DNA from: Urophycis tenuis | Taxonomy: Eukaryota > Chordata > Actinopteri > Gadiformes > Phycidae | DNA: 64,000 nucleotides | Reading direction: 5' to 3' | NCBI GenBank assembly: GCA_036785325.1 | Contig: JAXIVH010000041.1 | Coordinates: 1,240,001 to 1,304,000, forward strand | Shown: piece after piece, positions 45,294 through 58,266 of the stretch | Layout: each line of letters begins with the position of its first letter | Position numbering within the stretch: the stretch's first letter is position 1 | Program-made: the position numbers and the translations under genes | Notes under the pieces: generated by a model | The model's input: the letters and a program-made list of their open reading frames with translations, nothing else | Database searches by the model: none | What the model was told of the DNA's origin: nothing

Positions 45294-45661
45294 CCCCCTG
45301 ACCAGCACAAACCAGTTGTTAACACCGCTAGGTAGCCCTGGTTTGGCCAATCAGGGCCGGAGCTTGGTTCTTGTCCTCTGTTGGGTCCAGATGAACTAGC
45401 AGAAAACTGGGGTCACGAAGGACCGAGGCCAGCCGTGACAAAGCACTGCCTCCACGGTCCCCCAATGCAGCTATCCTCAGCGATGGGTGTCCAGACCTAG
45501 GAAAGACCAAGACCAGCCCCGACCAGCGGTGCCTTCCCAGTCGGTCCCAGGGTAGGAAAGGCCAAGGCCAGCCGCGACTAAGCACTGCCTCCCTGGCCCC
45601 TCCAGGACCCCATGCCGAACAGCCTGTTAATAACAATTCCTGTGCCCCATACACCGCGCGA
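45294..45661 (-). other. Exon-like block A, copy 7
   Basis: Reading at 45328-45654; peptide as copy 1. Confidence 0.5.
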
Positions 45662-45850
45662 CTACAGAGATTGTGTAGGAAGTTGACCTTAGAGAAGACT
45701 CAATGGCTTACTTTCCTCACCCAAAACAACAATTTCTTGGGGTAGTCTGTTCTCGCCGTAGGTACTTGGGTAATGGGTTTTTTTGTGAAAAGTTTTCCGG
45801 ATGAAATGCATGCTGGGTAATTGTCTTCTTCCTCCAATATGTCAAGTGTA

Positions 45851-46815
45851 GGTTAAGGTTAGGGTAGATTTAGGGGTAGAGTTAGCAGTTAACCTTAACG
45901 TTAGGTTTGAAGTAAATGGGAGGGGTTGCGGTTAGGGTTAAGGTTAGGGCTGAGGTTAGGGTTAGGTATAAGGTTACGGTTTAGGGTTAAGGTTAGGGTT
46001 AAGGTTAGGGTTACGGTTAGGGCTAAGGTTAGGGCTAAGGTTAGAGTAAGGGTTAGGGTTAGCGTTACGGTTAGGGTAAGGTTAGGGTTAGGGTTAGAGG
46101 TTAGGGGTTAGGGGTTAGGGTTAAGATGAGGGCTGAGGTTAGGGTTAAGGTTAGGGCTGAGGTTAGGGTTAGGTTTAAGGTTAGGGATAAGGTTAGGGTT
46201 GGGGTTACGGCTGAGATTGGGGTTAAGGTTAGGGTTGAGGTTAGGGTTAGTGTTATGGATAAGGTTAGGTTAAGTGTTAGGGCCAAGGTTAGGGTTAAGG
46301 TTATGGTTAAGATTAGGGTTAGGGCTAGAATTAGGGTTAGGGCTAAGGTTAGGGTTAGGGCTAGAATTAGGGTTAGGGCTAAGGTTAGGGTTAGGGTTAT
46401 GGCTGAGGTTAGGGTTAAGGTTAGGTTTGAGGTTAGTGTTAAGGTTAGGGCCAAGGTTAGGGTTAGGGTTAAGGTTAGGGTTAGGGCTAAGGTTAGGGTT
46501 AGGGTTATGGCTGAGGCTAGGGTTAGGGCTAAAGTTAGGGCAAAGGTTAGAGTTAGGGTTAGCGTTAGAGTTAGGGTAGGGTTAGTGTTGGAGGTTAGGG
46601 TAGGCTTAGGGTTAGAGTTAGAGTAGGGGTTAGGGTTAGAGTTAGAGTAGGGGTTAGGGTTAGTGTTAAGGCTAAGGTTAGGGGTTGAGGTTAGTGTTAA
46701 GATTAGGGCCAAGGTAAGGGTTAGTGTTAGGGTTGAGTTAGGGTTAGGGCTAAGGTTAGGCCTATGGTTAGGGTTGGGGTTGAGGTTATCCCTAGGGTTA
46801 GAGTTAGAGCTAGAG
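45851..46815 (+). repeat. Degenerate TTAGGG tract, unit 8
   Basis: Unit 1 order plus the 36-bp duplication. Confidence 0.9.
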
Positions 46816-48113
46816 ATTGAGGAAGGTAGAGTCAAGGTGAGACAGTCTGTACGGACTGAACTCACCCCCGCCGGATCGGGCTAGTACACTCTATCTCCCC
46901 CAACTCCCTCATTTCCATGAGGGAAGACAGGGGAGAAGAGATGGGAGGAGTATATATATTTAATATATATTTTTTTAGTAAATAAATACATCGAGAGACT
47001 CACAGCTGGAGTGGGTTTTAATCTTTGTATTCAAGGTTGTTCCTCCTCTTTTGATTCCTCGCTGGTGGTGCGTCGTCTCCACCTAGTGGTCGTTTTGTGA
47101 AGAAGAGTTATAGAAATAGAAATAGAAATACTCTATTGTTCCCAGGTTGGGAAATTGCATTAATAGGTAAGTAATAATAATAATAACAATAATAATAGGT
47201 AATTGCAATAGTTGGTAAGGTAATCTATATTTAATTTATTTATTTATATTTGTATATTTATTTAGTCTATTTATTTATTCATTTTTGTTTATTTATTTAT
47301 TTAGATAAAGAGGATCACAGCTGGAGTGAGTTTTTAGTCTTTGTGTTAAAGGCTGGTTGCCTTCTTTTGATTCTTCAGTGGTGGTCCATCGCCTCCATCT
47401 AGTGGTCGTTTTGTGAATAACAGTTGGTAAGGTAATATAAATGGGTTGTGTAGAGAGCCCGTTCTTTCGATGGCCCTGGCTCGGTTAGGTTCGTTAGAGT
47501 TATCTCGATGACCCCCCCCACCTCATCCAACGACTCGGTAGTTGAATAGGGGATCAAAGGCAGTTGCACTCGCCAATATCTAGTCATCCGCAGCTCTCTT
47601 TTCCCATATTAACAAGAATGAAGTAAAACGAAATGGTTATCTGTCTTGTTGTGATATAACCGCTGATTTGGAGATATAGACTTGTTTTTCCTTTTCCCAA
47701 AGGTTTTCTTTGTTCCAAGATGAAGGTCAATCTAGTTTGATTGAAGGTACTTCCAATGCATTGGTATATTTACTAATTTGAATAAAGACGAGTCACAGCT
47801 GGAGTGAGACTTTTCTTTTCCATTTCTATTTTAGTATAAACGTGCTATCGAAATATTAGGACACGTCATCAGTAGTGGACCCTGGGATCATAGGGTGTTT
47901 CTGGCCATTGTCACTATACACCCTCACCCAAGGGAGGCCCCCCCGAGAGTGATCAATTCTCAAGGTGTGTCGTTTCCGAAATGGAATTGGTATTGGGTTT
48001 AAGCTTTTTTAGGAGTGATCATTTGTTGAGGTAACGTCGAGGTAAGTAAAGGTAAGTAAAACACTTTTTAGGATACATTGTTTTGGTTATGGAGAGGAGG
48101 GGGCACATACTTA

Positions 48114-48481
48114 CCCCCTGACCAGCACAAACCAGTTGTTAACACCGCTAGGTAGCCCTGGTTTGGCCAATCAGGGCCGGAGCTTGGTTCTTGTCCTCTG
48201 TTGGGTCCAGATGAACTAGCAGAAAACTGGGGTCACGAAGGACCGAGGCCAGCTGTGACAAAGCACTGCCTCCACGGTCCCCCAATGCAGCTATCCTCAG
48301 CGATGGGTGTCCAGACCTAGGAAAGACCAAGACCAGCCCCGACCAGCGGTGCCTTCCCAGTCGGTCCCAGGGTAGGAAAGGCCAAGGCCAGCCGCGACTA
48401 AGCACTGCCTCCCTGGCCCCTCCAGGACCCCATGCCGAACAGCCTGTTAATAACAATTCCTGTGCCCCATACACCGCGCGA
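48114..48481 (-). other. Exon-like block A, copy 8
   Basis: Reading at 48148-48474 with one Gln for Arg change. The acceptor-side pyrimidine tract has one change (CTACAGCGA on plus), shared with copy 9. Confidence 0.5.
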
Positions 48482-48670
48482 CTACAGCGATTGTGTAGGA
48501 AGTTGACCTTAGAGAAGACTCAATGGCTTACTTTCCTCACCCAAAACAACAATTTCTTGGGGTAGTCTATTCTCGCCGTAGGTACTTCGGTAATGGGTTT
48601 TTTTGTGAAAAGTTTTCCGGATGAAATGCATGCTGGGTAATTGTCTTCTTCCTCCAATATGTCAAGTGTA

Positions 48671-49593
48671 GGTTAAGGTTAGGGTAGATTTAGGGGTAGA
48701 GTTAGCAGTTAACCTTAACGTTAGGTTTGAAGTAAATGGGAGGGGTTGCGGTTAGGGTTAAGGTTAGGGCTGAGGTTAGGGTTAGGTATAAGGTTACGGT
48801 TTAGGGTTAAGGTTAGGGTTAAGGTTAGGGTTACGGTTAGGGCTAAGGTTAGGGCTAAGGTTAGAGTAAGGGTTAGGGTTAGCGTTACGGTTAGGGTAAG
48901 GTTAGGGTTAGAGGTTAGGGGTTAGGGGTTAGGGTTAAGATGAGGGCTGAGGTTAGGGTTAAGGTTAGGGCTGAGGTTAGGGTTAGGTTTAAGGTTAGGG
49001 ATAAGGTTAGGGTTGGGGTTACGGCTGAGATTGGGGTTAAGGTTAGGGTTGAGGTTAGGGTTAGTGTTATGGATAAGGTTAGGTTAAGTGTTAGGGCCAA
49101 GGTTAGGGTTAAGGTTATGGTTAAGATTAGGGTTAGGGCTAGAATTAGGGTTAGGGCTAAGGTTAGGGTAAGGGTTATGGCTGAGGTTAGGGTTAAGGTT
49201 AGGTTTGAGGTTAGTGTTAAGGTTAGGGCCAAGGTTAGGGTTAGGGTTAAGGTTAGGGTTAGGGCTAAGGTTAGGGTTAGGGTTATGGCTGAGGCTAGGG
49301 TTAGGGCTAAAGTTAGGGCAAAGGTTAGAGTTAGGGTTAGCGTTAGAGTTAGGGTAGGGTTAGTGTTGGAGGTTAGGGTAGGCTTAGGGTTAGAGTTAGA
49401 GTAGGGGTTAGGGTTAGAGTTAGAGTAGGGGTTAGGGTTAGTGTTAAGGCTAAGGTTAGGGGTTGAGGTTAGTGTTAAGATTAGGGCCAAGGTAAGGGTT
49501 AGTGTTAGGGTTGAGTTAGGGTTAGGGCTAAGGTTAGGCCTATGGTTAGGGTTGGGGTTGAGGTTATCCCTAGGGTTAGAGTTAGAGCTAGAG
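48671..49593 (+). repeat. Degenerate TTAGGG tract, unit 9
   Basis: Unit 1 order with the single hexamer loss. Confidence 0.9.
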
Positions 49594-50884
49594 ATTGAGG
49601 AAGGTAGAGTCAAGGTGAGACAGTCTGTACGGACTGAACTCACCCCCGCCGGATCGGGCTAGTACACTCTATCTCCCCCAACTCCCTCATTTCCATGAGG
49701 GAAGACAGGGGAAAAGAGATGGGAGGAGTATATATATTTAATATTTTTTTTTTTAGTAAATAAATACATCGAGAGACTCACAGCTGGAGTGGGTTTTAAT
49801 CTTTGTATTCAAGGTTGTTCCTCCTCTTTTGATTCCTCGCTGGTGGTGCGTCGTCTCCACCTAGTGGTCGTTTTGTGAAGAAGAGTTATAGAAATAGAAA
49901 TAGAAATACTCTATTGTTCCCAGGTTGGGAAATTGCATTAATAGGTAAGTAATAATAATAATAATAGGTAATTGCAATAGTTGGTAAGGTAATCTATATT
50001 TCATTTATTTATGTATATTTGTATATTTATTTAGTCTATTTATTTATTCATTTTTGTTTATTTATTTATTTAGATAAAGAGGATCACAGCTGGAGTGAGT
50101 TTTTAGTCTTTGTGTTAAAGGCTGGTTGCCTTCTTTTGATTCTTCAGTGGTGGTCCATCGCCTCCATCTAGTGGTCGTTTTGTGAATAACAGTTGGTAAG
50201 GTAATATAAATGGGTTGTGTAGAGAGCCCGTTCTTTCGATCGCCCTGGCTCTGTTAGGTTCGTTAGAGTTATCTCGATGACCCCCCCCCCACCTCATCCA
50301 ACGACTCGGTAGTTGAATAGGGGATCAAAGGCAGTTGCACTCGCCAATATCTAGTCATCCGCAGCTCTCTTTTCCCATATTACCAAGAATGAAGTAAAAC
50401 GAAATGGTTATCTGTCTTGTTGTGATATAACCGCTGATTTGGAGATATAGACTTGTTTTTCCTTTTCCCAAAGGTTTTCTTTGTTCCAAGATGGAGGTCA
50501 ATCTAGTTTGATTGAAGGTACTTCCAATGCATTGGTATATTTACTTATTTGAATAAAGACGAGTCACAGCTGGAGTGAGACTTTTCTTTTCCATTTCTAT
50601 TTTAGTATAAACGTGCTATCGAAATATTAGGACACGTCATCAGTAGTGGACCCTGGGATCATAGGGTGTTTCTGGCCATTGTCACTATACACCCTCACCC
50701 AAGGGAGGCCCCCCCGAGAGTGATCAATTCTCAAGGTGTGTCGTTTCCGAAATGGAATTGGTATTGGGTTTAAGCTTTTTTAGGAGTGATCATTTGTTGA
50801 GGTAACGTCGAGGTAAGTAAAGGTAAGTAAAACACTTTTTAGGATACATTGTTTTGGTTATGGAGAGGAGGGGGCACATACTTA

Positions 50885-51252
50885 CCCCCTGACCAGCACA
50901 AACCAGTTGTTAACACCGCTAGGTAGCCCTGGTTTGGCCAATCAGGGCCGGAGCTTGGTTCTTGTCCTCTGTTGGGTCCAGATGAACTAGCAGAAAACTG
51001 GGGTCACGAAGGACCGAGGCCAGCCGTGACAAAGCACTGCCTCCACGGTCCCCCAATGCAGCTATCCTCAGCGATGGGTGTCCAGACCTAGGAAAGACCA
51101 AGACCAGCCCCGACCAGCGGTGCCTTCCCAGTCGGTCCCAGGGTAGGAAAGGCCAAGGCCAGCCGCGACTAAGCACTGCCTCCCTGGCCCCTCCAGGACC
51201 CCATGCCGAACAGCCTGTTAATAACAATTCCTGTGCCCCATACACCGCGCGA
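50885..51252 (-). other. Exon-like block A, copy 9
   Basis: Reading at 50919-51245, peptide as copy 1; shares the CTACAGCGA acceptor-side change with copy 8. Confidence 0.5.
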
Positions 51253-51337
51253 CTACAGCGATTGTGTAGGAAGTTGACCTTAGAGAAGACTCAATGGCTT
51301 ACTTTCCTCACCCAAAACAACAATTTCTTGGGGTAGT

Positions 51338-53131
51338 CTATTCTCGCCGTAGGTACTTCGGTAATGGGTTTTTTTGTGAAAAGTTTTCCGGATGAAATGC
51401 ATGCTGGGTAATTGTCTTCTTCCTCCAATATGTCAAGTGTAGGTTAAGGTTAGGGTAGATTTAGGGGTAGAGTTAGCAGTTAACCTTAACGTTAGGTTTG
51501 AAGTAAATGGGAGGGGTTGCGGTTAGGGTTAAGGTTAGGGCTGAGGTTAGGGTTAGGTATAAGGTTACGGTTTAGGGTTAAGGTTAGGGTTAAGGTTAGG
51601 GTTACGGTTAGGGCTAAGGTTGGGGCTAAGGTTAGAGTAAGGGTTAGGGTTAGCGTTACGGTTAGGGTAAGGTTAGGGTTAGGGTTAGAGGTTAGGGGTT
51701 AGGGGTTAGGGTTAAGATGAGGGCTGAGGTTAGGGTTAAGGTTAGGGCTGAGGTTAGGGTTAGGTTTAAGGTTAGGGATAAGGTTAGGGTTGGGGTTACG
51801 GCTGAGATTGGGGTTAAGGTTAGGGTTGAGGTTAGGGTTAGTGTTATGGATAAGGTTAGGTTAAGTGTTAGGGCCAAGGTTAGGGTTAAGGTTATGGTTA
51901 AGATTAGGGTTAGGGCTAGAATTAGGGTTAGGGCTAAGGTTAGGGTTAGGGTTATGGCTGAGGTTAGGGTTAAGGTTAGGTTTGAGGTTATTGTTAAGGT
52001 TAGGGCCAAGGTTAGGGTTAGGGTTAAGGTTAGGGTTAGGGCTAAGGTTAGGGTTAGGGTTATGGCTGAGGCTAGGGTTAGGGCTAAAGTTAGGGCAAAG
52101 GTTAGAGTTAGGGTTAGCGTTAGAGTTAGGGTAGGGTTAGTGTTGGAGGTTAGGGTAGGCTTAGGGTTAGAGTTAGAGTAGGGGTTAGGGTTAGAGTTAG
52201 AGTAGGGGTTAGGGTTAGTGTTAAGGCTAAGGTTAGGGGTTGAGGTTAGTGTTAAGATTAGGGCCAAGGTAAGGGTTAGTGTTAGGGTTGAGTTAGGGTT
52301 AGGGCTAAGGTTAGGCCTATGGTTAGGGTTGGGGTTGAGGTTATCCCTAGGGTTAGAGTTAGAGCTAGAGATTGAGGAAGGTAGAGTCAAGGTGAGACAG
52401 TCTGTACGGACTGAACTCACCCCCGCCGGATCGGGCTAGTACACTCTATCTCCCCCAACTCCCTCATTTCCATGAGGGAAGACAGGGGAGAAGAGATGGG
52501 AGGAGTATATATATTTAATATATATTTTTTTAGTAAATAAATACATCGAGAGACTCACCGCTGGAGTGGGTTTTAATCTTTGTATTCAAGGTTGTTCCTC
52601 CTCTTTTGATTCCTCGCTGGTGGTGCGTCGTCTCCACCTAGTGGTCGTTTTGTGAAGAAGAGTTATAGAAATAGAAATAGAAATACTCTATTGTTCCCAG
52701 GTTGGGAAATTGCATTAATAGGTAAGTAATAATAATAATAATAGGTAATTGCAATAGTTGGTAAGGTAATCTATATTTCATTTATTTATTTATATTTGTA
52801 TATTTATTTAGTCTATTTATTTATTCATTTTTGTTTATTTATTTATTTAGATAAAGAGGATCACAGCTGGAGTGAGTTTTTAGTCTTTGTGTTAAAGGCT
52901 GGTTGCCTTCTTTTGATTCTTCAGTGGTGGTCCATCGCCTCCATCTAGTGGTCGTTTTGTGAATAACAGTTGGTAAGGTAATATAAATGGGTTGTGTAGA
53001 GAGCCCGTTCTTTCGATGGCCCTGGCTCGGTTAGGTTCGTTAGAGTTATCTCGATGACCCCCCCCCCACCTCATCCAACGACTCGGTTGTTGAATAGGGG
53101 ATCAAAGGCAGTTGCACTCGCCAATATCAAG
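51338..53131 (+). repeat. T unit 10 (long form, joins satellite)
   Basis: Stem-loops from 52391. It joins the satellite at the same CCAATATCAAG position as units 3 and 6. Confidence 0.9.
51441..52370 (+). repeat. Degenerate TTAGGG tract, unit 10
   Basis: Unit 1 order with isolated substitutions. Confidence 0.9.
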
Positions 53132-53679
53132 CTTAGATTTCCCCGCTTATAATGAGCCCATCCCCAAGCAATTTGGTTGCTCAGAGACAAAACTGTGTCA
53201 GGTTGACTGAAGTCTACCCAGCAACAAAAAACATACCTTCAACGTTTCAATTAACATCAATCTTTCCTTACAGATCACAAATTAATTAGCTTAGTATTTC
53301 AACGACCAATGAGTCAATATAGTCTTGCCATACGCCGTTGGAAAGCTTAGATTTCCCCGCTTAAAATGAGCCCATCCGCGAGCAGTCTGCTTGCTCACAG
53401 ACAAAACTGCGTCAGGTTGACTGAAGTCTACCCAGCAGCTAAAAACATACCTTCAACGTTTCAATTAAGATCAATCTTTCAATAAAGAACAGAAATTAAT
53501 TAGCTTAGTATTTCAACGACCTATGACTCAATATAGTCTTGCCATACGCCGTTGGGAACCTTAGATTTCCCCGCTTAAAATGAGCCCATCCCCGAGCAAT
53601 TTGGTTGCTCACAGACAAAACTGCGTCAGGTTGACTGAAGTCTACCCAGCAGCTAAAAACATACCTTCAACTTTTCAAT
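53132..53679 (+). repeat. 214-bp satellite, array 9
   Basis: Same two and a half monomers as arrays 1 and 8; the first has CAGCAACAAAAAACAT where others have CAGCAGCTAAAAACAT. Confidence 0.9.
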
Positions 53680-53916
53680 GCACGCGTTTTTTTTGTAACA
53701 CGTGTAGCTATGATAAAGGACACATGTTTTGGCCTGTTTTATTATTCATAGTTGGCTTAACAGTAATAGAATATTATTATATGCTATAAGTGACCAGACG
53801 TCCGAGATCAAAACTGGGAGCATAATCCCCGAGAAGGGGGAAAAAAAGGGTCAGCTATGTTTAAGTATATATATATATGTGTGTGTATATATGCGTGTGT
53901 GTGTGTGTATATATGC

Positions 53917-53981
<65 letters not shown>

Positions 53982-54690
53982 AATCACTTACTTGGAACGG
54001 CATGATCCCATATCGCTGTGAAGGGATGGCGTTAACCAGGTGGGCGTGCAACCCCTCGAGAGAGTTGCTGCCTCACCGGCACTTGTACTTGTTCAGCCGG
54101 ATGCAGTTCTTCACAACCACCTTCACAGAGACATACAGCTGTATGCCAGGGGGGTCATGTAACACACAACCTATTGCAAGGTCCTCATTTATGCTGGTGT
54201 CATTTTGAAATGTTACCATATACAAGTTTGAATGGTTTTGACACACGATGACTGCAGAGACAGCTGCAGGATGGCCCACGAAGCAGGACGGAGGGGGCCT
54301 GTGGCTGTGCGGGGAGGACCAGCGGTATGGGTGCTGCCGACACAGGGGGCGGGCGGGCCACAGGCTGACGCAGCAGGAGGCCTCGGCTGGAGGCGGGTGG
54401 GCGCAGGAGGCTTCGGCCGGGTGGAGGACGACAACGCAGTGGGCTGAACGGGCCGGTTGGTGGGAGTCACAGGCTCTGGCTCATCAACAAATAACCTGGA
54501 AATATAAAATACACACGTGATCAGTATTGATATTGATATCTTTTATAAGAACACTGTTCATACTGTTTACACTTTTTATACAACTGTTTATACAATGTCC
54601 ATACTGTTTATTTATTAATGTTTATCACTGACAATAAAGTTGACTTGGTAGGACTTGTGTGCTATTTTCTTTCCACAAGCAACAGAACAC
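53680..54690. repeat. Insert with block B, copy 8
   Basis: Microsatellite at 53866-53978. The right end is more changed than in other copies: GACAATAAAGTTGAC, and CCACAAGCAAC in place of CCACAGCCAAC, which destroys the plus-strand AG. Confidence 0.8.
53992..54495 (-). other. Exon-like block B, copy 8
   Basis: 504 bp, sub-type H with the TGA stop; both splice signals are kept. Confidence 0.5.
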
Positions 54691-54757
54691 ACATGAATCA
54701 GCTTATTATTTCGACGACCCATGGGCAAATATAGTCATGCCATACGTCGTTGGAAAG

Positions 54758-54982
54758 CTTAGATTTTCCCGCTTAAAATGAGCCCATCTCTGATCAATTT
54801 GGTTGCTCACAGACAAAACTGCGTCAGGTTGACTGAAGTCTACCCAGCAGCTAAAAAAAAACCTTCAACGCTTCAATTAACATTAATCTTTCCTTACAGA
54901 ACACAAATTAATTAGCTTAGTATTTCAACGACCCATGAGTCAATATAGTCTAGCCATACGCCGTTGGAAAGCTTAGATTTTC
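54758..54982 (+). repeat. 214-bp satellite, array 10
   Basis: Just over one monomer, then an abrupt join (TTCCTTCC|TTATCTCGATGA) to T-unit sequence. Confidence 0.85.
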
Positions 54983-56054
54983 CTTCCTTATCTCGATGAC
55001 CCCCCCCACCTCATCCAACGACTCGGTAGTTGAATAGGGGATCAAAGGCAGTTGCACTCGCCAATATCTAGTCATCCGCAGCTCTCTTTTCCCATATTAC
55101 CAAGAATGAAGTAAAACGAAATGGTTATCTGTCTTGTTGTGATATAACCGCTGATTTGGAGATATAGACTTGTTTTTACTTTTCCCAAAGGTTTTCTTTG
55201 TTCCAAGATGGAGGTCAATCTAGTTTGATTGAAGGTACTTCCAATGCATTGGTATATTTACTTATTTGAATAAAGACGAGTCACAGCTGGAGTGAGACTT
55301 TTCTTTTCCATTTCTATTTTAGTATAAACGTGCTATCGAAATATTAGGACACGTCATCAGTAGTGGACCCTGGGATCATAGGGTGTTTCTGGCCATTGTC
55401 ACTATACACCCTCACCCAAGGGAGGCCCCCCCGAGAGTGATCAATTCTCAAGGTGTGTCGTTTCCGAAATGGAATTGGTATTGGGTTTAAGCTTTTTTAG
55501 GAGTGATCATTTGTTGAGGTAACGTCGAGGTAAGTAAAGGTAAGTAAAACACTTTTTAGGATACATTGTTTTGGTTATGGAGAGGAGGGGGCACATACTT
55601 ACCCCCTGACCAGCACAAACCAGTTGTTAACACCGCTAGGTAGCCCTGGTTTGGCCAATCAGGGCTGGAGCTTGGTTCTTGTCCTCTGTTGGGTCCAGAT
55701 GAACTAGCAGAAAACTGGGGTCACGAAGGACCGAGGCCAGCCGTGACAAAGCACTGCCTCCACGGTCCCCCAATGCAGCTATCCTCAGCGATGGGTGTCC
55801 AGACCTAGGAAAGACCAAGACCAGCCCCGACCAGCGGTGCCTTCCCAGTCGGTCCCAGGGTAGGAAAGGCCAAGGCCAGCCGCGACTAAGCACTGCCTCC
55901 CTGGCCCCTCCAGGACCCCATGCCGAACAGCCTGTTAATAACAATTCCTGTGCCCCATACACCGCGCGACTACAGAGATTGTGTAGGAAGTTGACCTTAG
56001 AGAAGACTCAATGGCTTACTTTCCTCACCCAAAACAACAATTTCTTGGGGTAGT
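54983..56054 (+). repeat. Rear part of a T unit (spacer plus block A)
   Basis: Starts at TATCTCGATGA, upstream of the C run. This is a different breakpoint from that at 41923. Confidence 0.85.
55602..55969 (-). other. Exon-like block A, copy 10
   Basis: Reading at 55636-55962; peptide as copy 1, one silent change near 55665. Confidence 0.5.
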
Positions 56055-56157
56055 CTATTCTCGCCGTAGGTACTTCGGTAATGGGTTTTTTTGTGAAAAG
56101 TTTTCCGGATGAAATGCATGCTGGGTAATTGTCTTCTTCCTCCAATATGTCAAGTGT

Positions 56158-57087
56158 AGGTTAAGGTTAGGGTAGATTTAGGGGTAGAGTTAGCAGTTAA
56201 CCTTAACGTTAGGTTTGAAGTAAATGGGAGGGGTTGCGGTTAGGGTTAAGGTTAGGGCTGAGGTTAGGGTTAGGTATAAGGTTACGGTTTAGGGTTAAGG
56301 TTAGGGTTAAGGTTAGGGTTACGGTTAGGGCTAAGGTTAGGGCTAAGGTTAGAGTAAGGGTTAGGGTTAGCGTTACGGTTAGGGTAAGGTTAGGGTTAGG
56401 GTTAGAGGTTAGGGGTTAGGGGTTAGGGTTAAGATGAGGGCTGAGGTTAGGGTTAAGGTTAGGGCTGAGGTTAGGGTTAGGTTTAAGGTTAGGGATAAGG
56501 TTAGGGTTGGGGTTACGGCTGAGATTTGGGTTAAGGTTAGGGTTGAGGTTAGGGTTAATGTTATGGATAAGGTTAGGTTAAGTGTTAGGGCCAAGGTTAG
56601 GGTTAAGGTTATGGTTAAGATTAGGGTTAGGGCTAGAATTAGGGTTAGGGCTAAGGTTAGGGTTAGGGCTAGAATTAGGGTTAGGGCTAAGGTTAGGGTT
56701 AGGGTTATGGCTGAGGTTAGGGTTAAGGTTAGGTTTGAGGTTAGTGTTAAGGTTAGGGCCAAGGTTAGGGTTAGGGTTAAGGTTAGGGTTAGGGCTAAGG
56801 TTAGGGTTAGGGTTATGGCTGAGGCTAGGGTTAGGGCTAAAGTTAGGGCAAAGGTTAGAGTTAGGGTTAGCGTTAGAGTTAGGGTAGGGTTAGTGTTGGA
56901 GGTTAGGGTAGGCTTAGGGTTAGAGTTAGAGTAGGGGTTAGGGTTAGAGTTAGAGTAGGGGTTAGGGTTAGTGTTAAGGCTAAGGTTAGGGGTTGAGGTT
57001 AGTGTTAAGATTAGGGCCAAGGTAAGGGTTAGTGTTAGGGTTGAGTTAGGGTTAGGGCTAAGGTTAGGCCTATGGTTAGGGTTGGGT
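56158..57087 (+). repeat. Degenerate TTAGGG tract, unit 11
   Basis: Unit 2 order plus the 36-bp duplication. Confidence 0.9.
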
Positions 57088-57710
57088 TCGTTAGAGTTAT
57101 CTCGATGACCCCCCCCACCTCATCCAACGACTCGGTAGTTGAATAGGGGATCAAAGGCAGTTGCACTCGCCAATATCTAGTCATCCGCAGCTCTCTTTTC
57201 CCATATTACCAAGAATGAAGTAAAACGAAATGGTTATCTGTCTTGTTGTGATATAACCGCTGATTTGGAGATATAGACTTGTTTTTCCTTTTCCCAAAGG
57301 TTTTCTTTGTTCCAAGATGGAGGTCAATCTAGTTTGATTGAAGGTACTTCCAATGCATTGGTATATTTACTTATTTGAATAAAGACGAGTCACAGCTGGA
57401 GTGAGACTTTTCTTTTCCATTTCTATTTTAGTATAAACGTGCTATCGAAATATTAGGACACGTCATCAGTAGTGGACCCTGGGATCATAGGGTGTTTCTG
57501 GCCATTGTCACTATACACCCTCACCCAAGGGAGGCCCCCCCGAGAGTGATCAATTCTCAAGGTGTGTCGTTTCCGAAATGGAATTGGTATTGGGTTTAAG
57601 CTTTTTTAGGAGTGATCATTTGTTGAGGTAACGTCGAGGTAAGTAAAGGAAAGTAAAACACTTTTTAGGATACATTGTTTTGGTTATGGAGAGGAGGGGG
57701 CACATACTTG

Positions 57711-58078
57711 CCCCCTGACCAGCACAAACCAGTTGTTAACACCGCTAGGTAGCCCTGGTTTGGCCAATCAGGGCCGGAGCTTGGTTCTTGTCCTCTGTTG
57801 GGTCCAGATGAACTAGCAGAAAACTGGGGTCACGAAGGACCGAGGCCAGCCGTGACAAAGCACTGCCTCCACGGTCCCCCAATGCAGCTATCCTCAGCGA
57901 TGGGTGTCCAGACCTAGGAAAGACCAAGACCAGCCCCGACCAGCGGTGCCTTCCCAGTCGGTCCCAGGGTAGGAAAGGCCAAGGCCAGCCGCGACTAAGC
58001 ACTGCCTCCCTGGCCCCTCCAGGACCCCATGCCGAACAGCCTGTTAATAACAATTCCTGTGCCCCATACACCGCGCGA
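57711..58078 (-). other. Exon-like block A, copy 11
   Basis: Reading at 57745-58071. The donor is changed: the plus strand has CATACTTGCCCC, giving GGCAAGTATG, so the GT is lost in this copy only. Confidence 0.45.
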
Positions 58079-58266
58079 CTACAGAGATTGTGTAGGAAGT
58101 TGACCTTAGAGAAGACTCAATGGCTTACTTTCCTCACCCAAAACAACAATTTCTTGGGGTAGTCTATTCTCGCCGTAGGTACTTCGGTAATGGGTTTTTT
58201 TGTGAAAAGTTTTCCGGATGAAATGCATGCTGGGTAATTGTCTTCTTCCTCCAATATGTCAAGTGT

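Larger units (their letters stand above)
42970..45746 (+). repeat. T unit 7 (long form)
   Basis: 2777 bp with stem-loops from 44022. A two-base loss in the tract near 43739 breaks the long artefact frames. It carries CACCTGGTGGTC in the first 110-bp repeat, where other units have CACCTAGTGGTC. Confidence 0.9.
45747..48566 (+). repeat. T unit 8 (long form, 36-bp duplication)
   Basis: 2820 bp. A 36-bp stretch around GGGCTAGAATTAGGGTTAGG is doubled near 46320-46392, as in short unit 11. Stem-loops from 46836. Head variants CTGTTCTCG and ACTTGGGTAA. Confidence 0.9.
48567..51337 (+). repeat. T unit 9 (long form)
   Basis: 2771 bp with stem-loops from 49614. The TTAGGG tract lacks one hexamer near 48910, and the AT-rich stretch near 49745 has a long T run. 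Confidence 0.9.
56055..58163 (+). repeat. T unit 11 (short form, 36-bp duplication)
   Basis: 2109 bp: the short-form 710-bp deletion together with the same 36-bp duplication as long unit 8 (near 56628-56700). Confidence 0.9.
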